Part shown: positions 52,538 to 61,383 of the stretch, one piece after another | Layout of the letters: every line of letters begins with the position of its first letter | Position numbering within the stretch: the stretch's first letter is position 1 | The notes under the pieces: model-generated | The model's input: the letters and a program-made list of their open reading frames with translations, nothing else | The model's database searches: none | What the model was told of the DNA's origin: nothing | Assembly (NCBI RefSeq): GCF_947500695.1 | Contig: NZ_CANMSS010000005.1 | Coordinates: 186,001 to 250,000, forward strand | Source: an uncultured Pseudoteredinibacter sp. | Lineage (GTDB): Bacteria; Pseudomonadota; Gammaproteobacteria; Pseudomonadales; Cellvibrionaceae | DNA length: 64,000 nt | Direction: 5' to 3' | Made by a program: the position numbers and the translations under genes

Positions 52538-54862
52538 ATGAATCGCCAAGCAATAGGTTTAGCCAGCTTTGCTCTTGCCTGTTTACCACTCGCTGTTAAA
52601 GCACAAAGCTCTGCAGGGCTTGAAGAGGTGGTAGTCACTGCCCAAAAACGTGATCAGAGTAGCCAAGATATTTCTGTAGCTGTTAGCGCATTTAATGGCG
52701 ATCAGATTTCCAAATTGGGTAACACTGGCTTGCAGGAGCTAGCCGAGAACGTAGCCGGCGCAGAAATTTTCGATGATCGAGGATCAGGTCAACCCACTTG
52801 GGTGATTCGAGGCGTAGGCCTATCAGACTTCAACCCCAACAACACACCAACAGCGGCCATTTTTTACGATGAGGCCTACATGTTTTCCAATGTCTTAGGT
52901 GGCATTGGTTTATTCGATATAGAGCAGGTAGAGGTTTTAAAAGGACCGCAAGGTGGCTTGTACGGTCGTAATACTAGCGGTGGTGCTGTTAGGGTCAACT
53001 CCAGAGCCGCAAAAGTGGGCGAAGAAGGCAATGGTTATCTACGAGCAAGCTATGGTCGTTGGAACAAAAGTCGCATAGAAGCCGCTAGCGGTTTTGACCT
53101 AAGCGATTCGGTTGCACTACGAGTGGCGGCGGTAACGAGCCAAGGCGGTGGCTGGCAGGACAGCTTGGTAACAGAAGCTGATGACGAGTATGGCGATCAA
53201 GATTTTAGCGCTGTTCGAGCTCAACTAGCTTGGCAGCTAAACGAAAACACCGAAATGTTATTAAAGCTTGATGCCGGCCGTGATAAATCCGAAACCTATT
53301 TAGCGCAAGGTCAGGCAAGCCTATTGGCCGATGCTTCGGCTCGCTGCCCTAGTGTCGCAGCAGGTGGTCAAGCTAATGAACAGTGTTTTACTTTAGCGAA
53401 TGTTTTGTCGAATTTTGTATTCGATTCCGGCACCGGGCCGTTGGCAAGTGAGCAAGATTCTCAAGGCTTCAAGACAACATCTAATCCAATTAATGCTCTA
53501 GATAATGATTGGCGTAGTGCCAATATGCGTTGGAATTGGGAGGGTGAGTCCCTGAGTTTTACGTCCATTACTACAGTGATGGATTATAACTTTAAGCAAG
53601 ATTACGACTTTGACGCTTCCCACCTCACCTTGTTTCATGAGTTAAGCCAAAGTGAGTTAAAGGGTTGGTCACAAGAGTTTCGCTGGCAAGGAGAGTTTTC
53701 TGAAGAGCTCTATTGGTTATTCGGAACAAACTACAGCGATGAAGAAATCCAGGCACGACGTGATACCGATCTTAGCCAGTTAGCTGATTTTCCTGCAATA
53801 GGGTATCGAGCCTTTACACAAGAAACCCAATCGCTAGCGGCTTATGGCCAGCTGGAATGGCAATTCACAGAAGCTTTGAATTTGCATGGCTCGTTGCGTT
53901 ACACCAAGGAAGATAAAGATCTGATTAATTATCGATTCTTTGAATCGGAAGCCAGTGGTATCGATATCAATGGCGACGGGGTATTGGCTCCTTTCTTCTG
54001 GTTGAATAATGTTAATCAAAAAGCCGACTTAGACAGCCACTTCTCTGGACATATAGGATTGGATTGGACGCCGGATGACAATCTTTTGTTTTACGCTAAG
54101 GCGACCCGTGGTTTTAAATCTGGCGGCTTCTTTGGTGGCTTTGCCTTTAGTGAAGCCGAGCTTAGCGCCTACGATGAGGAAATTATTTGGTCCTATGAGC
54201 TGGGTTGGAAGACAGATTTATTGGATCGTCGCCTACGTTTCAACGGCGCTTTGTATTACTACGATTACCAAGATGTGCAAGGCTTTACGCAAGTGTTTAG
54301 CGATCAATTGGGTGAAGTGCTCACTAAACTGGGCAATCTAGGAGATGCTGAACATAAAGGTGTGGAACTAGAATTTGTCTATTTGCCAGAGTCTATAGAG
54401 GGCTTGCAGCTTTCCTTGCAGGCTAACTATCTGGATGCAAACATTTCCGATAGCGCGACCATAGGCTTAGATCCAGACGGTGTGCAAGTTCCACTTCAAG
54501 GCTTGCAGCGCACTTTTGCACCTAAATACAGTTTAGGAATCCAGCTCGATCATCATACTAATCTTGGTGAAAACTATGAACTTAACAGTTCTGTGAATTA
54601 CAGTTGGCGAGATGATGTTAATGCTGATGCTGCCTACGGCACCGATCTAGACAGAGCCTTATTTGGCATTGAAGCCTATTCATTATTGGGTATGCGTTTC
54701 GAACTGGTACCTCTAGCGGCAGATTGGAAGGCGGCTCTACGGATTAATAATTTGACTAATGAATCCTATACCTTAAGCCGTAGCTCTGATGACCTTGGAA
54801 GCTTTAATCGGGTGCAAGGTATGCCTAGAACTTGGGCCTTAGAGCTTTCTTACGATTGGTAA
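52538..54862 (+). CDS. TonB-dependent outer-membrane receptor
   Basis: A 774-residue receptor. Signal peptide (LASFALACLPLAVKAQ), then a TonB box region and plug starting GLEEVVVTAQKRDQSSQDIS, the type common in Sphingomonas and marine gammaproteobacteria with lipophilic or aromatic substrates. The plug has ERGPQGGLYGRNTSGG-like KGPQGGLYGRNTSGGAVRVN. The barrel ends at RTWALELSYDW. Regulated by the divergent TetR. It is followed by an amidohydrolase and a DUF3604 gene, suggesting uptake of a compound that those process. Confidence 0.92.
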   Translation: MNRQAIGLASFALACLPLAVKAQSSAGLEEVVVTAQKRDQSSQDISVAVSAFNGDQISKLGNTGLQELAENVAGAEIFDDRGSGQPTWVIRGVGLSDFNPNNTPTAAIFYDEAYMFSNVLGGIGLFDIEQVEVLKGPQGGLYGRNTSGGAVRVNSRAAKVGEEGNGYLRASYGRWNKSRIEAASGFDLSDSVALRVAAVTSQGGGWQDSLVTEADDEYGDQDFSAVRAQLAWQLNENTEMLLKLDAGRDKSETYLAQGQASLLADASARCPSVAAGGQANEQCFTLANVLSNFVFDSGTGPLASEQDSQGFKTTSNPINALDNDWRSANMRWNWEGESLSFTSITTVMDYNFKQDYDFDASHLTLFHELSQSELKGWSQEFRWQGEFSEELYWLFGTNYSDEEIQARRDTDLSQLADFPAIGYRAFTQETQSLAAYGQLEWQFTEALNLHGSLRYTKEDKDLINYRFFESEASGIDINGDGVLAPFFWLNNVNQKADLDSHFSGHIGLDWTPDDNLLFYAKATRGFKSGGFFGGFAFSEAELSAYDEEIIWSYELGWKTDLLDRRLRFNGALYYYDYQDVQGFTQVFSDQLGEVLTKLGNLGDAEHKGVELEFVYLPESIEGLQLSLQANYLDANISDSATIGLDPDGVQVPLQGLQRTFAPKYSLGIQLDHHTNLGENYELNSSVNYSWRDDVNADAAYGTDLDRALFGIEAYSLLGMRFELVPLAADWKAALRINNLTNESYTLSRSSDDLGSFNRVQGMPRTWALELSYDW

Positions 54863-54895
54863 ATCCTTCGATTAAATAACATAAGTCAAAGAAAG

Positions 54896-54920
54896 AAGCC
54901 GCTTTCTGAGAAGGCGGTTT
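54896..54920 (+). terminator. Hairpin between TonB receptor and amidohydrolase genes
   Basis: AAGCCGCTTTC and GAAGGCGGTTT pair over 11 positions (two G-T) around TGA. It may lower transcription into the amidohydrolase gene or stabilise the receptor mRNA. Confidence 0.55.
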
Positions 54921-54937
54921 CCGAATAGGTGATTCTG

Positions 54938-56704
54938 ATGGTGAAGTTGAAAAAATCTCTGAGCAGTGTTTTGCGTTGTAAAGCTCTTACCGGCCTAGCG
55001 GCCGGTCTTTTTAGTACACAAATATTTGCGGCCACCACTGTTTACAGTAATGGCCAAATCTACACAATGAATCCGGAGCAGGCTTGGGCGAAATCTGTTG
55101 TTATTAAAGATGATCGCATTGTCTACGTAGGCGATTTTCAAGGTGAGAAAGCTTATCTGGATCAAGGTGCACAGCGAGTCGATCTAAACGGTAAGCTGAT
55201 GTTACCGGGATTAATCGAAACTCATGCGCACCCGGTATTCGGATCTGTGTTGGCGTCGGGCTTAGTCTTTAATGTAGAGAAACCCAGCGTTGAATCATAC
55301 ATTGAGCAAACTAAAGCATATCTAAAGGCAAATGCAGACGCTCCTGTTATTTTTGGCTTTGGCTTTTATGCGGATAGTTTCGGAGAAGCAGGTCCGCGCA
55401 AAGAAATATTGGATAAGCTAGATGATAAAAGGCCCATCGTCTTTCTTGATGATGGTGGTCATAGTGCCTGGGCCAACTCAAAAGCTCTAGCCTTGGCAGG
55501 AGTAGATAAGCACTCGAAGGATCCTGTACCCGGCGTACATTTTTATCGGCGCGATGAAAACGGTGAACCAACGGGTTACGCATTGGAAACCCAGGCTGTA
55601 GAACCTCTTGTAGAAGCCCTTGGCGTTTATAAGGCTGAAAATGTAAAAAAACAATTGAGTGACTTAATGCCGATGTTTCCAATGCTGGGTTATACCACGG
55701 TTTTTGATGCAGGCATGCTCAGTATGACAGAAACAGGGCATCAAGCTTTGCAGTCCTTAGAGCAAGAAGGGCAGCTAAAAACCCGCATGATGACCTCGCT
55801 AAGTTTATTGGATCCAGGCAAGGCAGGCAGTGCCGTTGTTGATCTACAATCACTTTATAAGCGATATAAATCTGATTTGGTTTGGCCGAACACTCTAAAG
55901 ATCCACAATGATGGAACCACAGAGGCCGAAACGGCGGCTCAAATTGAACCTTATCTAAATGACACAAGTAACTATGGCGGCTTGATACTTGAAGGCAAAA
56001 GCTTGGCTGATTTGGTGCTGTCCGTAGATAAGGCCGGATTTAATATCCATATTCACTCCATAGGGGATAGAGCTATTAAGGAGGCATTGGATGCCTTTGA
56101 GTTTGCTCGCACAAGCAATCCTAATAGTAGCAATCGTTTTTCTACAGCGCATACAGAGCTGGTTCGCCCTGAAGATCATAAGCGCTTTGCTCAACTGGAT
56201 GTTGTCGCACAAACGACGCCACTATGGTTTGGTATGGAGCGTGCACATTCCACCAAGGTGCTTGGTAAAGATCGATCCTCACGCTTATATAGCTTTGCTG
56301 ATATTTATCGCAGTGGCGGTAAGGTAACCTTTGGTAGTGACTTTCCAGTAAGTGGCGGTTTACCAGGCCTAGTTGCAATGGCTCAAATTGAATCAGGTAT
56401 GACAAGAAGCCTGCCGGGTAATAGCCCTAACCAAGCTCAGCCGCGAGCCGAGTCAGCGTTCAGCCTAGATGCAATGTTACGGGGCTATACCATTGATGCG
56501 GCCTACCAAATCAATCGTGAGAAGGAGTTGGGTTCGATTGAAGTTGGGAAAAAGGCCGATTTAATCGTGATGCAAGAAAACCTATTCACCTTGCCACCAC
56601 AGCAAATACATAAAGCAAAAGTAGAGCGTACGATTCTTAATGGTGAGCTTATTTATCAGCGTGGTGCCGAGTCGGCTGCGATAGAAGCTGAGATGGGTTT
56701 GTAA
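54938..56704 (+). CDS. Exported amidohydrolase (YtcJ-like, amidohydrolase 3)
   Basis: A 588-residue protein. The ATG at 54938 is preferred (AGGTG seven bases upstream); a GTG at 54929 is in frame. Signal peptide (LTGLAAGLFSTQIFAA), then the small beta domain (VYSNGQIYTMNPEQAWAKSV), the metal motif LPGLIETHAHP, the metal Lys/His segments KIHNDGTTEAE and IHIHSIGDRAI, and VTFGSDFPVSGGLPGL. C-terminal beta part GSIEVGKKADLIVM. YtcJ-like enzymes hydrolyse amides or esters; the substrate is unknown. Periplasmic location is implied. Confidence 0.9.
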   Translation: MVKLKKSLSSVLRCKALTGLAAGLFSTQIFAATTVYSNGQIYTMNPEQAWAKSVVIKDDRIVYVGDFQGEKAYLDQGAQRVDLNGKLMLPGLIETHAHPVFGSVLASGLVFNVEKPSVESYIEQTKAYLKANADAPVIFGFGFYADSFGEAGPRKEILDKLDDKRPIVFLDDGGHSAWANSKALALAGVDKHSKDPVPGVHFYRRDENGEPTGYALETQAVEPLVEALGVYKAENVKKQLSDLMPMFPMLGYTTVFDAGMLSMTETGHQALQSLEQEGQLKTRMMTSLSLLDPGKAGSAVVDLQSLYKRYKSDLVWPNTLKIHNDGTTEAETAAQIEPYLNDTSNYGGLILEGKSLADLVLSVDKAGFNIHIHSIGDRAIKEALDAFEFARTSNPNSSNRFSTAHTELVRPEDHKRFAQLDVVAQTTPLWFGMERAHSTKVLGKDRSSRLYSFADIYRSGGKVTFGSDFPVSGGLPGLVAMAQIESGMTRSLPGNSPNQAQPRAESAFSLDAMLRGYTIDAAYQINREKELGSIEVGKKADLIVMQENLFTLPPQQIHKAKVERTILNGELIYQRGAESAAIEAEMGL

Positions 56705-56726
56705 ATAGAGGAGAGATTGATACCAG

Positions 56727-56755
56727 CCCTATATAGCAAGGATGAATATATAGGG
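56727..56755 (+). terminator. Terminator after amidohydrolase gene
   Basis: CCCTATATA and TATATAGGG are 9-bp arms; TTCCTTGTTTTTG follows. Confidence 0.6.
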
Positions 56756-56858
56756 TTCCTTGTTTTTGTTTGCGTTATCTCTTAAGTAAAAGGCCTTCAC
56801 TTGAAAAGTTAGTTATAACTAGTATATATTCTAAGCATCCACATTGAGGTGCTGTGCC

Positions 56859-58745
56859 ATGAATATACGTGTTGCTTGCTGCTTAGCGGCAGCTTTCTTA
56901 ATGCCAGCTGCTTTTGCATCTGAAGAAGCCGATCAGTTGCTGTGGGGTGATACCCATGTCCATACCAAGTTATCTTTCGATTCTTTTTTAAGTGGTAATC
57001 TTAGCATTGGTCCAGATGAGGCTTTTCGCTGGGCCCAAGGGGAGCCCCTGGTTCATCCATACAGTAAGGCGAGGGTGCAAATTAATCGCCCCTTAGATTT
57101 CATGGTAGTTGCAGATCATGCCGAGTTTATGGGTGTGATCGAGACAGCGTATAAAAGCGATGAGCACTATCAAGAATTAGGGTTTTGGGCGAGTGTAAAA
57201 CGTTGGCTCTTGACCCGTATTTTGCGCTATAAAATTTCTGCCGGAACTGGCCATGAGATTGAATCAGACAATCAGCCTAAACCACCTAAAAATCCACAAG
57301 GTGATCCAGTAACGGATCTGAATAATGAGCCGCCCAGTGGTTTCTTTGGTGATACTGAGCACATTGAAACAACGGCGTGGAAGCAGATCGTGGATGCGGC
57401 TGAAAAGCACAATCAGCCCGGTAAATTTAGTGCGATTATAGGCTGGGAGTGGTCATCAACGCCAAGTGGCAATAACCTTCATAGAGTCGTCATAACACCC
57501 AATGGCGCCAGCGAAGCCTTACGTTATCTTCCTTTTGGTTCAGATCAAAGCCAGTATCCAGAAGATCTTTGGAATTGGCTGGATAAAACAAGTAAGGCGA
57601 GCGAGTCCGAGTTTATAGCGATTCCACATAATCCAAATATATCTAATGGCTTTATGTTTCCTGATCGTCGCATTGATGGGCGTGAAATGGACAAGCTTTA
57701 CATCGATCAACGTCGACGTTGGGAACCGGTTATAGAAATGACCCAGTTCAAGGGTGATTCAGAGACTCATCCGGTACTCTCTCCTGATGATGTGTTCGCT
57801 GATTTCGAGCGTTACAACTTTATTATTCAGCAGGGGGCCGACGATAGTAGTTATAAGGCAAAGGCGGGCAGTTTTGCCCGCCCCGCCTTAAAGCGAGGCC
57901 TAGAGCTGGAACAGCGTTATGGTGCTAACCCATTCAAGTTTGGCTTTATTGGTTCTAGTGATACTCATACAGGCTTGTCATCAACCGAAGAAAATAATTT
58001 TCACGGAAAAATGGTAAGGGATTCCATACCTGAGAATAAAGCCGATACACGAATAGACGGTCGTGTAAGTGGATGGTCTATGTCTGCTCAAGGTTTAGCG
58101 GCCGTCTGGGCAAGTGAGAATAGTAGGCAAGCAATCTTTGATGCGTTTCGACGCCGAGAAGTTTATGCAACAACAGGCACGCGTATTCAGTTGCGATTTT
58201 TTGCAGGTGGTGATTTATCCAGTATTAAAAACCTTAACGGGACAGAGCTAAAACAAGCCTATCGCTTAGCAGTGCCGATGGGAGGAGACCTCCTCCTCGA
58301 TTCTGATTCGAGTTCTCCGGACTTTTTGGTGCAAGTAAAACGAGATGAGCAATCTATCGGGCTGGATCGGGTTCAAATAGTAAAGGGCTGGTTGGACGAG
58401 CAGGGGAGCTTGCAGGAAAAGGTATTTAATATCGCGTGGCATGGAGATAGGGCGCTTGATAAGAAAGGCCGACTCGCAGCAGCAAAGGTGGATATTGATC
58501 TAAGAACCGGGCGGTTTAATCATGAGCAAGGAGCTCGGCAGTTTTTTGTCAAGTGGAAAGATCCAGAGTTTAATCCGAAGGAGAAAGCATTCTATTATAT
58601 AAGGGTGCTAGAGTTGCCTACAATGCGTCATTCTCAATATGATGCGATTGCACTGGGCTTGAATAAAGCGAATGATGAGCCAGTTTTAATTCAGGAAAGG
58701 GCTTACTCTTCACCAATTTGGGTAAGCAGTGTAGTTGAAGAATAA
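56859..58745 (+). CDS. DUF3604 family exported protein
   Basis: A 628-residue protein from the ATG at 56859 (GAGGTG upstream); the frame opens 15 bases earlier. Signal peptide (CCLAAAFLMPAAFAS). The family signature LLWGDTHVHTKLSFDSFLSG includes the PHP-like His pair (HVH), with further ligands in VVADHAEFMG and FIGSSDTHTGL. DUF3604 proteins resemble PHP hydrolases; their substrate is unknown. Its position behind the receptor and amidohydrolase genes supports a joint catabolic role. Confidence 0.9.
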   Translation: MNIRVACCLAAAFLMPAAFASEEADQLLWGDTHVHTKLSFDSFLSGNLSIGPDEAFRWAQGEPLVHPYSKARVQINRPLDFMVVADHAEFMGVIETAYKSDEHYQELGFWASVKRWLLTRILRYKISAGTGHEIESDNQPKPPKNPQGDPVTDLNNEPPSGFFGDTEHIETTAWKQIVDAAEKHNQPGKFSAIIGWEWSSTPSGNNLHRVVITPNGASEALRYLPFGSDQSQYPEDLWNWLDKTSKASESEFIAIPHNPNISNGFMFPDRRIDGREMDKLYIDQRRRWEPVIEMTQFKGDSETHPVLSPDDVFADFERYNFIIQQGADDSSYKAKAGSFARPALKRGLELEQRYGANPFKFGFIGSSDTHTGLSSTEENNFHGKMVRDSIPENKADTRIDGRVSGWSMSAQGLAAVWASENSRQAIFDAFRRREVYATTGTRIQLRFFAGGDLSSIKNLNGTELKQAYRLAVPMGGDLLLDSDSSSPDFLVQVKRDEQSIGLDRVQIVKGWLDEQGSLQEKVFNIAWHGDRALDKKGRLAAAKVDIDLRTGRFNHEQGARQFFVKWKDPEFNPKEKAFYYIRVLELPTMRHSQYDAIALGLNKANDEPVLIQERAYSSPIWVSSVVEE

Positions 58746-58755
58746 ATAGGGTTGT

Positions 58756-58779
58756 TAGCGCCTCACAGAAGAGGCGCTA
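58756..58779. terminator. Bidirectional terminator between convergent genes
   Basis: TAGCGCCTC and GAGGCGCTA are perfect 9-bp arms around ACAGAA, followed by CTTTAATT; sits between stop codons at 58745 and 58796. Confidence 0.75.
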
Positions 58780-58795
58780 CTTTAATTGCGAGGGG

Positions 58796-59554
58796 TTATT
58801 TAGGCTTGCGGAATTTTAGTGTCCAGCGATCGGTATTGCCGGTTACGGATTTAGCGCCAACCTCATAGCGAAGCTCGTCATCTTCGCGGTAGTGAATGTC
58901 ACTATAATCTACGAACTCAAAGCCTAGGGCCTGAATTTCCTTAATGGCTTTTACTGGGTCGAAACGGCGTCGATTGCTGTTATTGCCCGCTTCCATATGG
59001 CGTGCTGTATGATCGACAACGGCGTAAATGCCCCCCGGTTTTAATGCCATCCAAGCGGCTTTGTTCATAGCCGCACGGCCACCGTCGCTCAAATTATGGT
59101 AGTTACGGAAGGTAAAAACGATATCGGCGTTCTTTACGCCAATTTTACTAAGCTCTAGATCTGAAAATCGAGCTCCTGGCTGACGGCTAAACTTAGCGTC
59201 GTTTTCCGCGATGTTCATTTTCTCAAAGCCAGCTTTATCCGCTAGAGATTTACTAATACGACTGGTACCTAGAGCCGCATGGTACTCGCCTTTTTCAGCT
59301 ACTACTGGCACCAGCAATTTAGTGTACCAGCCGCCTCCAGGGATAAATTCAACGATCTTCATATCGTCGCGCAGACCAAAAAATTCCAAAGTCTCTACGG
59401 GCTTACGGTTTCGATCACGCGCAGTTTCTTTTTCAGTTCGAATGTCGGCCTTCATGGCGGCTTCAATTTTGCTTTTCGTGCTATCAAAGCTGTCAGCCCA
59501 GCTATTGGCGCTAAGCGCGAGGGAGGTAATGAGTATTGCGGAGCTAAATCGCAT
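58796..59554 (-). CDS. Class I SAM methyltransferase-like protein with signal peptide
   Basis: A 252-residue protein with a clear signal peptide (FSSAILITSLALSANSWA). The mature part resembles predicted methyltransferases of the COG4798 type: MKIVEFIPGGGWYTKLLVPV (SAM-binding glycine motif), NADIVFTFRNYHNLSDGGR, ALKPGGIYAVVDHTARHMEA. Export of a SAM-dependent enzyme is odd, because SAM is cytosolic; it may bind a different ligand or act on another substrate. Standing alone between convergent genes. Confidence 0.85.
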   Translation of the reverse strand: MRFSSAILITSLALSANSWADSFDSTKSKIEAAMKADIRTEKETARDRNRKPVETLEFFGLRDDMKIVEFIPGGGWYTKLLVPVVAEKGEYHAALGTSRISKSLADKAGFEKMNIAENDAKFSRQPGARFSDLELSKIGVKNADIVFTFRNYHNLSDGGRAAMNKAAWMALKPGGIYAVVDHTARHMEAGNNSNRRRFDPVKAIKEIQALGFEFVDYSDIHYREDDELRYEVGAKSVTGNTDRWTLKFRKPK

Positions 59555-59807
59555 AATGAGATCCTAGAGTATGATTTATCTATTTTAGTAGGGTTATTGC
59601 AGTCAGTAGCAATAGTTTGCTTCGGCTTAAAGATTAACATTCAAGCAGAAGATCTTAGTGTTGACTCTATCTCCCAATGCGCTAAGGTGAGCTGATATGG
59701 CGGTGAGTGGTGAAAGCTTGACGATAGATTAAATAGCTTGTTAAAGGGAACGAGCCCCACCGCTACTGTTTTTTTAAGAGTCAACGTTTATTGAAAAGGA
59801 TGTCTAC
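59555..59807. other. Intergenic region
   Basis: Contains the promoters of the divergent methyltransferase-like and TonB-lipoprotein genes. No gene or strong hairpin was found. Confidence 0.55.
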
Positions 59808-60224
59808 ATGCTGTCTAAAAATTATCCAGCGCTTTCTGTTGTTTTATCGGCGCTTGTTGTTAGCTTGGCGGCCTGTGAAGTGGTTCCACGAAACAAAGGC
59901 TATAAGAACAAGCAAGATCTCCCGAGCAGGCAGCTCGAAAACTGTCAGCCAGCTACAGATACTCAGCCTGTATTTCTCTCAGGTAAATCTCCGATCTATC
60001 CAGCGCAAAGATTAATGGCTAGACAGCAAGGTGAATCCATTGTGTCCTTAGTGGTAGACGTTCATGGTCGAGTGAAGAATGTAGAGGATGTTAAATCTAC
60101 CCACCCAGCGTTTTTCAATCATACCGCCGCCGCTGTCGATGAGTGGACTTTTAAGCCCGCCTACCATCAGGGCAAGGCTGTCGAGGTGCAGTGTAAATTT
60201 CGTATGGGCTATTCGTTTAGATAG
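59808..60224 (+). CDS. TonB C-terminal domain lipoprotein
   Basis: A 138-residue protein. Signal peptide with lipobox (VLSALVVSLAAC; Cys about residue 23), a short linker and a TonB C-terminal domain (GKSPIYPAQRLMARQQGESI, VVDVHGRVKNVEDVKSTHPA, EWTFKPAYHQGKAVEVQCKF). Such small lipid-anchored TonB-CTD proteins have no transmembrane motor link, so they cannot drive transport in the classic way; role unknown. Confidence 0.85.
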   Translation: MLSKNYPALSVVLSALVVSLAACEVVPRNKGYKNKQDLPSRQLENCQPATDTQPVFLSGKSPIYPAQRLMARQQGESIVSLVVDVHGRVKNVEDVKSTHPAFFNHTAAAVDEWTFKPAYHQGKAVEVQCKFRMGYSFR

Positions 60225-60483
60225 TTTTAGAGATATCGCCGATAAGACTCACTAAAACCAGAAATGTACCCGCGTATGCCACAAGCGTCTGGCTTAAATC
60301 AATTTCTTTTGCTGGAAGTGGATTGCTAAAGCTAATTACAGTACTGCGAAGCTCTTCAAATGAGTAGGGGAAGCTGATAGTAACCAGGAAGATACCCAAG
60401 TAGCCTATCGCTTCTAGATGCTTTCCTGCATCAAGCTGCACCACCGTGAGTAGGAGCAAAGAAAGGGCGCATACTGTTTTCAT
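60217..60483 (-). CDS. Small membrane protein (88 aa), immunity candidate
   Basis: AAGGAAAT before the ATG. It has a first hydrophobic part (VCALSLLLLTVVQL), a second (AIGYLGIFLVTISFPYSF) and a third (TLVAYAGTFLVLVSLIGDI). It overlaps the end of the TonB lipoprotein gene by 8 bp, tail to tail. It lies downstream of the bacteriocin-like peptide genes on the same strand, and small multi-helix proteins often give immunity to such peptides; this is inference from position only. Confidence 0.65.
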   Translation of the reverse strand: MKTVCALSLLLLTVVQLDAGKHLEAIGYLGIFLVTISFPYSFEELRSTVISFSNPLPAKEIDLSQTLVAYAGTFLVLVSLIGDISKTI

Positions 60484-60670
60484 TTTTATATTTCCTTGTT
60501 TTGTGTGACCAAAACTCTTTAAGCTTAATGTGCTTCTATGTAAATTGCATATTTCATCTCTTTTCTTAGGTTTTGAATGTAATTTCTGAGAAGTCTAATT
60601 AGCAGATATCATGATGATTAATTTAGTAGGCAATATGGCCTGCAGGGACTTTATCCAATAAAACTCTGTA

Positions 60671-60964
60671 TTAAATATCATCGTCTTCTACAAGTGGCGA
60701 AAGTAGAGAGATCAAGGGCGTGATTATTATGAAACTGAATAACCCGCAAATCCAAACGTCATCGCTTTTCCCGATTAACTCATGGAAGTCTAATAGCGAT
60801 AGGGATACGAATATCACAAAGTTTAATAGCATGTACTTTTTGTTATTATCAATCCATTTTGGTTTTGCTAACTCCCCACAGTGCGGGCATTGACACGCAA
60901 GTGCAACTAGGATGGAGGATCTTTGGGATAACGACATATCATAGTTACATTTTGGGCATTTCAT
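60671..60964 (-). CDS. Zinc-ribbon membrane protein (97 aa), immunity candidate
   Basis: The N-terminus is a four-Cys zinc ribbon (MKCPKCNYDMSLSQRSSILV, then CQCPHCGELAKPKW). Two hydrophobic helices follow (YMLLNFVIFVSLSLLDF and VWICGLFSFIIITPLISLL) and an acidic end. It begins just past a hairpin that follows the third peptide gene, so it could be read through from that operon at lower level. Immunity or maturation help is possible, but nothing proves it. Confidence 0.68.
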   Translation of the reverse strand: MKCPKCNYDMSLSQRSSILVALACQCPHCGELAKPKWIDNNKKYMLLNFVIFVSLSLLDFHELIGKSDDVWICGLFSFIIITPLISLLSPLVEDDDI

Positions 60965-60979
60965 ATTTTTCTACCGAAT

Positions 60980-61003
60980 TAAAAGTGGCTGTTTCCAGCC
61001 ACT
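60980..61003 (-). terminator. Hairpin after the peptide genes
   Basis: AGTGGCTG and CAGCCACT are perfect 8-bp arms; on the minus strand TTTTAATT follows. It lies six bases after the third peptide gene and would end or reduce transcription there. Confidence 0.7.
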
Positions 61004-61008
61004 GTCGC

Positions 61009-61182
61009 CTAGTCTGCCTTTTTCAAAGCTTTTTTAGTTGCTTTGTAAGTGTAGTACCCCGCAGCGGCACCCGCTGCCCCAGCCGCTGAATAGGTAACTA
61101 CTTTCCCTATAGCAATGATTACAGGTACAAATAAGAGACCGCCAGAAGCTTGTTGTGTCTGTTTCTTACTTAGAACTTTCAT
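61009..61182 (-). CDS. Double-glycine leader peptide 3 (bacteriocin-like, 57 aa)
   Basis: ATG at 61182 behind AAGGGG. The leader MKVLSKKQTQQASGG ends in Gly-Gly, the cleavage signal read by C39-peptidase exporters. The 42-residue core starts LLFVPVIIAIGKVVTY and contains an Ala/Gly stretch with a GxxxG motif (GAAGAAAG) and a basic tail (ATKKALKKAD), as expected for a pore-forming class II bacteriocin or microcin. It is the last of three such genes. A longer upstream frame in the same reading frame overlaps the second peptide gene and is not credible. Confidence 0.85.
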   Translation of the reverse strand: MKVLSKKQTQQASGGLLFVPVIIAIGKVVTYSAAGAAGAAAGYYTYKATKKALKKAD

Positions 61183-61192
61183 TTCTAACCCC

Positions 61193-61372
61193 TTAGTCTT
61201 CCAAAATCGCGGTTGTAGCACCACCCGCAGCGCCGGTAACAGCTGCTGCAGCAATCTTTCTAGCTGCGTATCGAGCTGCAACTCTAGCGGCAACGTGCGC
61301 AACAATTACAACTCCAATCGGAATGAGTCCACCCGAAACCTGGTTTACGTTAGATTTTTGTAGTGTTTTCAT
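61193..61372 (-). CDS. Double-glycine leader peptide 2 (bacteriocin-like, 59 aa)
   Basis: ATG at 61372 with a strong GGAG ribosome site. The leader MKTLQKSNVNQVSGG shares MK(T/V)L and SGG with the other two. The 44-residue core LIPIGVVIVAHVAARVAA... continues with Arg-spaced amphipathic helix repeats and a GxxxG motif (GAAGG), and ends in an acidic ILED. The length, helix and GxxxG suggest that peptides 2 and 3 could act as a two-peptide pair; this is inference. 10 bp separate it from peptide 3. Confidence 0.87.
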   Translation of the reverse strand: MKTLQKSNVNQVSGGLIPIGVVIVAHVAARVAARYAARKIAAAAVTGAAGGATTAILED

Positions 61373-61383
61373 CGGTATCTCTC

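Noticed and set aside
61009..61305. 98-codon minus-strand ORF containing peptide 3
   Set aside because: The first 41 codons overlap the second peptide gene in another frame; the real start is the ATG at 61182 with its own ribosome site.
61115..61363. 82-codon plus-strand ORF over the peptide genes
   Set aside because: Low-complexity Ser/Asn/Cys-rich shadow of the two peptide genes on the other strand.
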